Below, in pieces: positions 27,196-32,902 of a DNA stretch of 61,074 nucleotides (the first letter of the stretch is position 1; every line of letters starts with the position of its first letter). The stretch is from CAYLJO01 sp964383905 (GTDB lineage Bacteria > Acidobacteriota > Blastocatellia > Pyrinomonadales > Pyrinomonadaceae). The position numbers and the translations under genes were made by a program. The DNA is taken from positions 1 through 61,074 of the forward strand of contig CAYLJO010000005.1 of NCBI GenBank assembly GCA_964383905.1. Reading direction: 5' to 3'. The notes beneath the pieces were generated by a model. The model did not search any database. It was given only the letters and a program-made list of their open reading frames with translations, and was not told the origin of the DNA.

Positions 27196-27747
27196 ATGAC
27201 CACGAAAACTCAAGCCACTATTGAAGACTTGTATCGCGTGCCTGAGAATGGTAAGGCTGAGATCGTTAATGGAGAGCTAATTTTAATGCCACCCACCGGT
27301 GATCTGCCGAGCCGCGCAGCTTTCAACATCGCTTCGAGCCTTCGAGTATTTGCACGTGGGAAAAACATAGGACGTGCTTACCCTGATAATACAGGTTATA
27401 AAGTTAATTTGCCTGACCGGGATTCCTTCAGTCCAGATGCATCCTTTTATACGGGTAAATCTACTGGCATGAAGTTTCTGGAAGGTGCGCCAGTTTTCGC
27501 TGTTGAGGTTCGGAGTGAATTCGATTATGGAAAGAAGGCCGAGGCAGCGATCATTAAAAAACGCAGGGATTATTTTGCGGCCGGAACTTTGGTGGTCTGG
27601 GACGTTGATCTTCTGAGCGAAGGTACGATTAAAGTCTATCGGGTTTCAGACCCAAACAATCCAACCATTTATCGACGCGGCGAGATTGCCGAGGCTGAGC
27701 CTGCCGTTCCTGGCTGGGTCATGCCGGTGGATGAGCTCTTCGATTAA
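27196..27747 (+). CDS. Uma2-family (DUF820) putative restriction-like endonuclease
   Basis: 183 aa, full length for the Uma2 family, which has a PD-(D/E)XK nuclease-like fold. Recognisable blocks: EIVNGELILMPPTGDLPSRA near residue 19, SPDASFYTGK with the metal-ligand Asp (about 78), PVFAVEVRSEFDYGKKAEAA with the Glu and Lys of the catalytic core (about 98-115), and YFAAGTLVVWDVD. GAGG is 8 bases upstream of the ATG. It lies between two attC-like sites and is the only gene of that interval, so it reads as a gene-cassette cargo. Uma2 proteins are abundant in mobile and cyanobacterial contexts, with unknown biological role. Confidence 0.88.
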   Translation: MTTKTQATIEDLYRVPENGKAEIVNGELILMPPTGDLPSRAAFNIASSLRVFARGKNIGRAYPDNTGYKVNLPDRDSFSPDASFYTGKSTGMKFLEGAPVFAVEVRSEFDYGKKAEAAIIKKRRDYFAAGTLVVWDVDLLSEGTIKVYRVSDPNNPTIYRRGEIAEAEPAVPGWVMPVDELFD

Positions 27748-27752
27748 GCCGC

Positions 27753-27766
27753 GCCTAACAAGTCAT
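27753..27766 (+). repeat. Left part of an attC-like site, interrupted by the IS110-type element
   Basis: GCCTAAC (27753-27759) fits the RYYYAAC core of an attC site directly after the Uma2 stop codon. Seven bases later the IS begins. If the element is removed, this end joins the sequence at 29387 (TCATTCGAGCGGACTGCC), giving GCCTAACAAGTCATTCGAG, the usual look of an attC left arm. Confidence 0.6.
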
Positions 27767-27843
27767 CAGACTGTGCGAAAACTCGAGATCCAGAAATAGC
27801 GCCCCAATAGAATCAACAGCCAATAGAGGCGGCCTTGTCAAGA

Positions 27844-28220
27844 GAAAAGAGTACACCCTAGCCCCTCAATCGGGGCTCCTTCCTCTTTTCCTTATTCGCT
27901 CCCTGATCCTGCTTCCTTCGGCTTGCGCCATCTCGCTTCTTCTCTTAGCAGTGTCAGCTACGCGCTGCACCAAACAGCCAAACGGGCTCTACGTGAACTC
28001 TCTTCACGTCGCTCTGACTCCACAGAGCAGGCTCCAGAAGATCATCGGTTCCGCGACTGGCCTCACTCAAATCTTAGCGGCATGAGCCTCAGGCCCCTCC
28101 CAGTTATTTATCGAGATCCCAGCGCGCGCCAGCACAACCCGAGAGAAGTTTGAGGAGGTTCGCCCCTAATCAACTTAGCGGGGTCAGCCCACTTGATTCG
28201 CCAGGGTGGCGAACCTCCTC
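27844..28220 (-). ncRNA. Candidate bridge/seek-type guide RNA region of the IS
   Basis: Non-coding DNA after the transposase stop holds at least three hairpins: 27844-27851 with 27883-27890 outside 27860-27865/27872-27877 (AGCCCC/GGGGCT); 27991-27997/28003-28009 (ACGTGAA/TTCACGT); and a nested stem 28152-28164/28208-28220 (13 perfect pairs) enclosing 28168-28173/28193-28198. IS110-family elements encode a structured guide RNA in a non-coding end (5' in IS110 types, 3' in IS1111 types). The region fits by place and structure; no loop-to-target match was established. The stem next to the stop could instead be a terminator. Confidence 0.4.
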
Positions 28221-28230
28221 CCGCGCAAGG

Positions 28231-29259
28231 TTACTGCCCGAACAGCAGCTCCCTGCGGTATTCTGCGCCCTCTCTCAGCACGTGATAGACAGCCTGCGCC
28301 AGCTTATGGGCAATGATGTTATAAGAGATCATCTGACGCGCGCGGCCCCGGTGTCGCTTTAGGTGGCGCTCAAAAGAGCGCCGCACGACCGGATAAGAAC
28401 GCACGGCATGCACCGCCGCTTGTGAGAAGGCCCACTTCAGATAGTGATTACCTTGCTTGTTGGCTCGCCCGCGCCGAGTGACTGCTCCTGATTGTGCAAT
28501 ACCGGGCACAACTCGACAATAGGAGCAGAAGTGGCGAACACTCTCAAAGCGCGAGATCTCGCCCACTTCATACCAGATAGTGAGAGCAAGGATACGTCCG
28601 ATGCCATCAACGGCCAGCAGTCGCTTGAACGCCGCTTCATCTTTGGTCAACTCGAGGATCGACTCTTCAAGTCGGCTGATCTGCTCGCTCAAGAGCTGAA
28701 TGCGGGCCAACTGCTGAGAAGCATGCAGTTGTAGCAGGGGATGTGTGAACCACTGCTGGAGTTCCGCTTCTTCAACTATCTTTATTTCATTGCGACTGCC
28801 AGGGAGTATTCCTTGGCGCAGCAGCAATCGGTGCAATGAGCCGTATTCGTCAGCCCTGCGGTGAGCCAAAAGAGTGCGCTGGCGTAACAGGTCGCGTACG
28901 GGGCGTGTCTGAGGCGGATAAATGTAGGCCTCAGGGATGACACCGGCCAACAGCAGCTTGGCTAAGGCAAAGGCATCGCGCCGGTCAGTTTTCACCTTGG
29001 CGCCGCTGATCAGATAGAGGCCGAGCGTATGAGCGAGGCGGACATCAAAGCCGGCGTCACGCAAGCCATCGACGAGCCAGTACCAGTTAAAGGTGCTCTC
29101 AACGACGATCCGCAAATCAGCTTTATCTGGTTCAAGCAGCTTGATGACGTGTTCCAAGGAGTTAGGGGCCTTCTGTTGCACGAGAATAGAGAGAGACTTG
29201 TCAATGACGCAGACCTGAGACGCTCTTGCGCTGAGGTCAATTCCACAGTAGAACTGCAT
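28231..29259 (-). CDS. IS110-family DEDD transposase/recombinase
   Basis: 342 aa, usual length. The N-terminal RuvC-like DEDD domain has Asp8 (YCGIDLSARA), Glu54 (IVVESTFNWYW), Asp92 and Asp95 (KVKTDRRDAFALA), then a coiled middle (about 165-210) and the C-terminal Transposase_20 domain (LLAVDGIGRILALTIWYEVG) with the candidate catalytic Ser257 in VVPGIAQSGAVTRRG. All four acidic residues and the serine are present, so the gene looks intact. The AAGGAGG site 8 bases before the ATG (29259) lies in the arm of a hairpin that would hide it. The enzyme recombines DNA guided by an element-encoded RNA in studied relatives. Confidence 0.95.
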   Translation of the reverse strand: MQFYCGIDLSARASQVCVIDKSLSILVQQKAPNSLEHVIKLLEPDKADLRIVVESTFNWYWLVDGLRDAGFDVRLAHTLGLYLISGAKVKTDRRDAFALAKLLLAGVIPEAYIYPPQTRPVRDLLRQRTLLAHRRADEYGSLHRLLLRQGILPGSRNEIKIVEEAELQQWFTHPLLQLHASQQLARIQLLSEQISRLEESILELTKDEAAFKRLLAVDGIGRILALTIWYEVGEISRFESVRHFCSYCRVVPGIAQSGAVTRRGRANKQGNHYLKWAFSQAAVHAVRSYPVVRRSFERHLKRHRGRARQMISYNIIAHKLAQAVYHVLREGAEYRRELLFGQ

Positions 29260-29261
29260 GG

Positions 29262-29325
29262 GGCGGCCTCCTTTTTGGTGAAAGGGTGGTAAAGCGGGCG
29301 ATTATATCCGTCCGCTTTGGCCGCC
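29262..29325 (-). promoter_or_regulatory. Nested hairpin covering the transposase ribosome site
   Basis: GGCGGCC 29262-29268 pairs with GGCCGCC 29319-29325; inside it AAAGCGG 29291-29297 pairs with CCGCTTT 29312-29318. On the transposase strand the outer arm overlaps AAGGAGGCC, the ribosome site, so a transcript entering from outside would be poorly translated. TATAAT lies in the inner loop (29306-29301), where transcription starting inside would omit half the stem. This is a known way for insertion sequences to limit transposase; here it is inferred. Confidence 0.45.
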
Positions 29326-29386
29326 TCTAATAATTATCAACTTACAGACAGAAAAACCGGCAAAACAGGGGTTTTGGCACAGTCTG

Positions 29387-29485
29387 TCATTCGAGCGGAC
29401 TGCCCAATAGAATAGCCTTCATGCTTGAATGCTGCGGCGCAGGTTGGATGCTGCATGCGGGCCGCCGCTCAATTCCTGCGGTATA
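29387..29485 (+). repeat. Right part of the interrupted attC-like site
   Basis: Continues the attC arm cut by the IS: TCATTCGAGCGGACTGCC at 29387 and a partly complementary CCGCCGCTCAATTCC near 29461-29476. The right core is degenerate (GGTATATGC rather than GTTRRRY), so the cassette boundary before the acetyltransferase gene is uncertain. Confidence 0.4.
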
Positions 29486-29514
29486 TGCTATCAATTGACG
29501 AATACTTGTCCTGT

Positions 29515-29520
29515 TATAAT
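29515..29520 (+). promoter_or_regulatory. TATAAT -10 box before the acetyltransferase gene
   Basis: TATAAT ends 8 bases before the ATG at 29529, so the transcript would be leaderless or nearly so. TTGACG at 29495-29500 is a possible -35 box, but the 14-base spacer is short. Having its own promoter would be unusual for a gene cassette but is known. Confidence 0.4.
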
Positions 29521-29528
29521 GGCGACGC

Positions 29529-29996
29529 ATGAGCTTGATCATCAGAGAGGCGACGTCAGATGATTTGCCGGCCATCCTCGCCCTCTACGCCCAACCGGGT
29601 ATGGACGACGGTATCACCCTCCCCCTCGGTGAGGCCGAGGAGATCTTCAAGCGCATGCAGTCGTATCCGAATTACCGCCTTTACGTCGCTTCAATGGAGG
29701 GTCAGATCGTCGGCACGTTTGCCCTTCTGATCATGGACAACTTAGCCCATCGCGGCTCACCTTCCGGCGTCATCGAGGATGTGGTCGTTGACCAACAGAG
29801 GCAGGGTCAGGGTGTCGGTAAGCAGATGGTGCGCTTTGCGATGGAGCGCTGTCGAGACGTGAGGTGTTACAAGCTGGTGCTCTCGAGCAACATCAAGCGT
29901 GAGGCTGCGCACCGGTTTTATGAGGGGCTCGGATTTAAAAGGCACGGGTTCAGCTACTGGGTAGAGATCGGAGGGGGCTCTGAGGAAGGTACGTGA
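29529..29996 (+). CDS. GNAT-family N-acetyltransferase
   Basis: 155 aa single-domain GNAT enzyme that transfers an acetyl group from acetyl-CoA. It starts SLIIREATSDDLPAILALYA; the core strand IEDVVVDQQRQGQGVGKQM carries the (Q/R)xxGxG/A acetyl-CoA loop (about residues 79-98), and the end has AAHRFYEGLGFKRHGFSYWV, the typical C-terminal motif. It lies between the interrupted attC-like site and a clear attC at 30013. GNAT enzymes are common integron-cassette cargo. The substrate cannot be told from sequence. ATG 29529 is the only sensible start and has no ribosome site, in line with a leaderless message. Confidence 0.92.
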   Translation: MSLIIREATSDDLPAILALYAQPGMDDGITLPLGEAEEIFKRMQSYPNYRLYVASMEGQIVGTFALLIMDNLAHRGSPSGVIEDVVVDQQRQGQGVGKQMVRFAMERCRDVRCYKLVLSSNIKREAAHRFYEGLGFKRHGFSYWVEIGGGSEEGT

Positions 29997-30012
29997 GGGT
30001 AAAGGGGGTGGC

Positions 30013-30099
30013 ATCTAACAGTGGATTCGCGCCGCCGCGCATCTCGCTTGTATGTTATAGCCAGCGGCTTCGGCGCGCGGCTCAATCCAATCGTTAGAT
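30013..30099 (+). repeat. attC integron recombination site (best example in the window)
   Basis: 87 bases after the acetyltransferase stop. Left core ATCTAAC (30013-30019, fits RYYYAAC) and right core GTTAGAT (30093-30099, fits GTTRRRY) are perfectly complementary. The inner arms share TGGATT with offset extra bases, then GC-rich arms (GCGCCGCCGCGC against GGCGCGCGGCT), leaving the unpaired bases typical of attC hairpins. Recombination would occur at G|TTAGAT. Confidence 0.82.
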
Positions 30100-30119
30100 G
30101 GCCAGGCGCACGATCTGTT

Positions 30120-30872
30120 ATGGCAAACTTTAGGCTTCTATCTTTGAGCGTGTCAGTTATTATGAGTATCTTGATTTTAGGCGGTTACTCATTAGCCCAA
30201 TCTGATCGCACCGATACCCCGTCTTCCACTAATTCAGCCTCAATTGTCGCGTCGCTCTTTCCTGATAGCGTGGCAGACGCCAAGCAGTTATCACATCTGA
30301 GAAGAGATGTTGCGGTGTGGGCCCTGGAGAGCGCGCAGGTACGAGCCACAGGCCCTCGCGCCAGTGGGATCGCTTACCTGTTGGCAGTCCTGCGACATAA
30401 CTATAGTGTGAACCGCCGAAAGCTAGTGACTAGGTTGCAGGGGTGTACTCATCGCCCTCTGACACAGGGCTGTGACGAAGATACAGCAGGATATGTCATT
30501 GATTTATTCGACCGAGGTGATCGGACATTACTGCCTCCCCTCATTGACATCGGCCGGCACAGCGATGGGGCTCTGGCGGAGGAGATGGGCCCATTTTATG
30601 GTGAAACGCTATGGAAACAGCCACGACTCTTCCTCCTGGAACTCGCGCGGCTTGCACCGAATGGTCAACGGGAGATTTGCTGGCTGGCCGCGACCGGGGA
30701 TGGGAGTGGGATGTCGTCAGAGAAGATGGGGCTTGATATACGGCATAAGTTGCGAGGATTCTCGAGGGGGCGTGGCGACCGACTGGCAAGCGTTGCGAGG
30801 GAATGCCTGAGGGGATTCGAGGCCGGGGTTAAGGCTATCAATGAGAGTAATGCTGCTGCCGGTGTGAGATAG
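30120..30872 (+). CDS. Secreted hypothetical protein, third cassette gene
   Basis: 250 aa, not recognised. Signal peptide from ATG 30120 (MANFRLLSLSVSVIMSILIL...YSLAQ). The body is helical, with Cys pairs around residues 113-123 (RLQGCTHRPLTQGCDEDT) and one later Cys in REICWLAA. The longer frame from 30021 runs through the attC site and is not a credible start. It lies 20 bases after the attC at 30013-30099 and is followed by an ATCTAAC core at 30906 whose complement TTAGAT opens this interval (30094), so the gene is a cassette cargo. Function unknown. Confidence 0.7.
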   Translation: MANFRLLSLSVSVIMSILILGGYSLAQSDRTDTPSSTNSASIVASLFPDSVADAKQLSHLRRDVAVWALESAQVRATGPRASGIAYLLAVLRHNYSVNRRKLVTRLQGCTHRPLTQGCDEDTAGYVIDLFDRGDRTLLPPLIDIGRHSDGALAEEMGPFYGETLWKQPRLFLLELARLAPNGQREICWLAATGDGSGMSSEKMGLDIRHKLRGFSRGRGDRLASVARECLRGFEAGVKAINESNAAAGVR

Positions 30873-30905
30873 CATGATGAGTCAAGAGGTGTGTAACTGA
30901 AGTCC

Positions 30906-30944
30906 ATCTAACAAAGTAACCGATTGTGCGAACACTCCAGCCAT
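30906..30944 (+). repeat. Truncated attC-like site joined to an IS-end-like remnant
   Basis: ATCTAAC (30906-30912) is a full left core and complements TTAGAT at 30094-30099, so it should end the third cassette. No right half follows. Instead the next bases (TTGTGCGAACACTCCAG at 30923-30939) resemble the left end of the IS at 27767 (CTGTGCGAAAACTCGAG). Read as an attC cut by a related, now decayed IS copy. Confidence 0.45.
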
Positions 30945-31004
30945 GTACTGCTCAGCCCTCAAGACTGCCTTGCCCTCCTATTCAGTCTTCGCATTGGCCT
31001 TATA

Positions 31005-31547
31005 TTGAACGGCCTAAGGGAAACGGAAAGAAAGCGGTTGCAGGAAAAAGAGAAGCTTGCGCGTTTCGAAGAAGCCGTCTTACCCCATCTGCATGCCACA
31101 TACAATCTGGCGCGCTGGCTGACACGCGATGACGCGGATGCAGAAGATGTGGTACAGGAAGCCTACTTGCGGGCCTTTAAATACTTTAGCAGCTTCCATG
31201 GCGGGGAGAGTCGTGGTTGGTTACTCAGGATAGTGCGCAACACCTGCCATACGTGGCTGCGACAAAACCGTGAGACGGAGCTTTCAACCGCCTTTGATGA
31301 AGACATACTCAGGGTCGAGAGCAGCGACTTGAGCCCCGAAGCGCTGCTGCTCAAAAAGGCCGACAGCCAACTGCTCAAACGGGCGCTCGAAGAGTTACCT
31401 GTGGGGTTTCGTGAAGTAATAATATTGCGCGAGCTGGAGGGTTTATCCTACAGGGAGATTGCTGATGTCGCCGACATTCCATTGGGCACGGTCATGTCAC
31501 GCTTGGCGCGCGCCCGCAAGCAGCTTCAGCAACGTCTTATGGCATGA
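31005..31547 (+). CDS. ECF-type RNA polymerase sigma factor
   Basis: About 180 aa. Region 2: RFEEAVLPHLHATYNLARWL, TRDDADAEDVVQEAYLRAF, then FHGGESRGWLLRIVRNTCHT; region 4: ALEELPVGFREVIILRELEG and LSYREIADVADIPLGTVMSR. It is followed by a zinc-finger anti-sigma gene 15 bases downstream. The start is uncertain: the frame is open from 30924, inside the IS-end remnant, but the first 27 codons look non-coding. TTG 31005 is given; TTG 31038 (preceded by GGAAAG) is also possible. No ATG fits before region 2. Confidence 0.9.
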   Translation: MNGLRETERKRLQEKEKLARFEEAVLPHLHATYNLARWLTRDDADAEDVVQEAYLRAFKYFSSFHGGESRGWLLRIVRNTCHTWLRQNRETELSTAFDEDILRVESSDLSPEALLLKKADSQLLKRALEELPVGFREVIILRELEGLSYREIADVADIPLGTVMSRLARARKQLQQRLMA

Positions 31548-31562
31548 ACAAGGAGTTCTAAC

Positions 31563-32354
31563 TTGAATTGTAATGACGCGCAAAACCTCATCCATGGCTA
31601 CCTAGATGGTGAGATGGATTTAGTCAGAAGCCTGGAAATCGAAGGTCATCTGCAAGGATGTCCGGTTTGCGCCAGGGTCTATGAAAGTCATAAGGCGCTG
31701 CAGTCCGGAATACGTAATAGCTCTCTCTATTTTAAGCCTTCGGCAAAATTGCGGAAGCGCATTCGAGCCGCGTTGCGTGACGCGGACAAAGCTGGCGGCA
31801 GACCTTCCGTGAGGGCATGGCCGAGACACTGGCGTTGGTTCGGCGTCGCGGCTTCGCTCGTACTTGCGGCCATTATTACCTGGGCGCTCGTGCTCAGCTT
31901 TTCCGCCCGTTCCACTGATGATCTACTCACACAGGAGGTCATCTCCAGTCACGTGCGCTCATTGATGGCTGAAAACCATCTCACAGACGTGGCCTCTTCC
32001 GACCAGCATACGGTGAAACCGTGGTTCGACGGCAAACTGGATTTCTCGCCGCCGGTGGAAGATTTAGCTGATCGGGGCTTTTCTTTGGTTGGCGGGCGAC
32101 TTGACTATCTTGGAAACAGGCGGGTCGCGGCGTTGATTTACCGGCGGCGGCAACACCTCATTAATCTGTTTATCTGGCCGTCGGCACATGATGCGAACGA
32201 AGGAAAGAGAACGTTAACGCGCCAGGGCTACAATTTGGTCCGGTGGAGCAAATCAGGCATGACTTATTGGGCAGTATCCAACATTAATAGCGGCGAGCTA
32301 CAGGAATTTGTACAATTGGTGGAAAAGAGCGCCCTACCCACAGCCTCGCCCTGA
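31563..32354 (+). CDS. Anti-sigma factor with zinc-binding domain (zf-HC2 type)
   Basis: 263 aa. The cytosolic N-terminus carries the ZAS zinc motif (His29 and Cys33-x-x-Cys36 in EGHLQGCPVCARVYESH, plus Cys3). One membrane helix follows (about residues 94-115, WFGVAASLVLAAIITWALVL), then a periplasmic domain of about 145 residues. It would hold the preceding ECF sigma factor at the membrane. The start is TTG 31563, supported by AAGGAG 8 bases upstream; no ATG lies before the zinc motif. Confidence 0.92.
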   Translation: MNCNDAQNLIHGYLDGEMDLVRSLEIEGHLQGCPVCARVYESHKALQSGIRNSSLYFKPSAKLRKRIRAALRDADKAGGRPSVRAWPRHWRWFGVAASLVLAAIITWALVLSFSARSTDDLLTQEVISSHVRSLMAENHLTDVASSDQHTVKPWFDGKLDFSPPVEDLADRGFSLVGGRLDYLGNRRVAALIYRRRQHLINLFIWPSAHDANEGKRTLTRQGYNLVRWSKSGMTYWAVSNINSGELQEFVQLVEKSALPTASP

Positions 32355-32410
32355 CCGAACACTCGTCATTTGAAAATCTCCGGGCGGCATGATCCCGATG
32401 AGGAGCCATT

Positions 32411-32902
32411 TTATTTGGGCGGTGCTTCGTCCCTGATGCTAATATTTTCATTGATCTCTTCTAACAAAGCGCCTGTTTGTTGATACAAGATGTTGTTTTT
32501 CATCTCGTTGGAATTAACCGGTCCTGAGACTTTTATCAAAGACTTTTTCCTGTTTAATTCAAGCTCTAGTGTCAGCTCATAATACGTATAGGTGACAGGA
32601 CGAGTTGGATATTCCACCGACGCTGAAACCAGCAGGTGCTTCTCCTTGATTAGCCTTTTCAGTTTGGCGATTTCCTGATCGGTAAGCTTGTATTCTTTAT
32701 GGACGGCCTTTTTTCTTCTCCCGCTTTCTTCGTAGGTGAGATCGTGGTCTTTGATCGTGATTGTCGTGGACGCCGAATTACTATCCCGACTATGCTCAGT
32801 TTTGATTAAGGAGATGGAGATATACAGATGCTCGGCCTCATTGATCTGGATAAACGACGTTGCCGAACAGACTAACCAGGCTAAAGCGATGGCAATTTTC
32901 AT
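32411..32902 (-). CDS. Secreted hypothetical protein
   Basis: 163 aa, not recognised. A hydrophobic N-terminus (MKIAIALAWLVCSATSFIQI) looks like a signal peptide. The body is charged and beta-rich, with a helix TDQEIAKLKRLIKEKH and an internal strand pair (TYTYYELTLELELNRKKSLI). Its ATG overlaps the stop of the upstream 919-residue membrane protein gene by 4 bases, so the two are coupled. Its AT-richer codon use differs from neighbours. Confidence 0.7.
   Translation of the reverse strand: MKIAIALAWLVCSATSFIQINEAEHLYISISLIKTEHSRDSNSASTTITIKDHDLTYEESGRRKKAVHKEYKLTDQEIAKLKRLIKEKHLLVSASVEYPTRPVTYTYYELTLELELNRKKSLIKVSGPVNSNEMKNNILYQQTGALLEEINENISIRDEAPPK

Larger units (their letters stand above)
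27767..29386 (-). mobile_element. IS110-family insertion sequence (IS1111-like) inserted in an attC-like site
   Basis: Bounded by inverted repeats CAGACTGTGCGAAAAC (27767-27782) and the complement of 29371-29386 (CAGACTGTGCCAAAAC), 15 of 16 identical. The same four bases, TCAT, flank both ends (27763-27766 and 29387-29390). It contains one DEDD transposase gene on the reverse strand, about 460 bases of non-coding DNA after its stop and about 125 before its start. Terminal inverted repeats and a long 3' non-coding end point to the IS1111 subgroup of IS110. Exact ends may differ by a few bases, since IS1111 repeats are subterminal. Confidence 0.75.

Noticed and set aside
27923..28153. Short forward frame in the IS non-coding end
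   Set aside because: It crosses several hairpins, has no ribosome site and no domain; the region is better explained as structured non-coding DNA.
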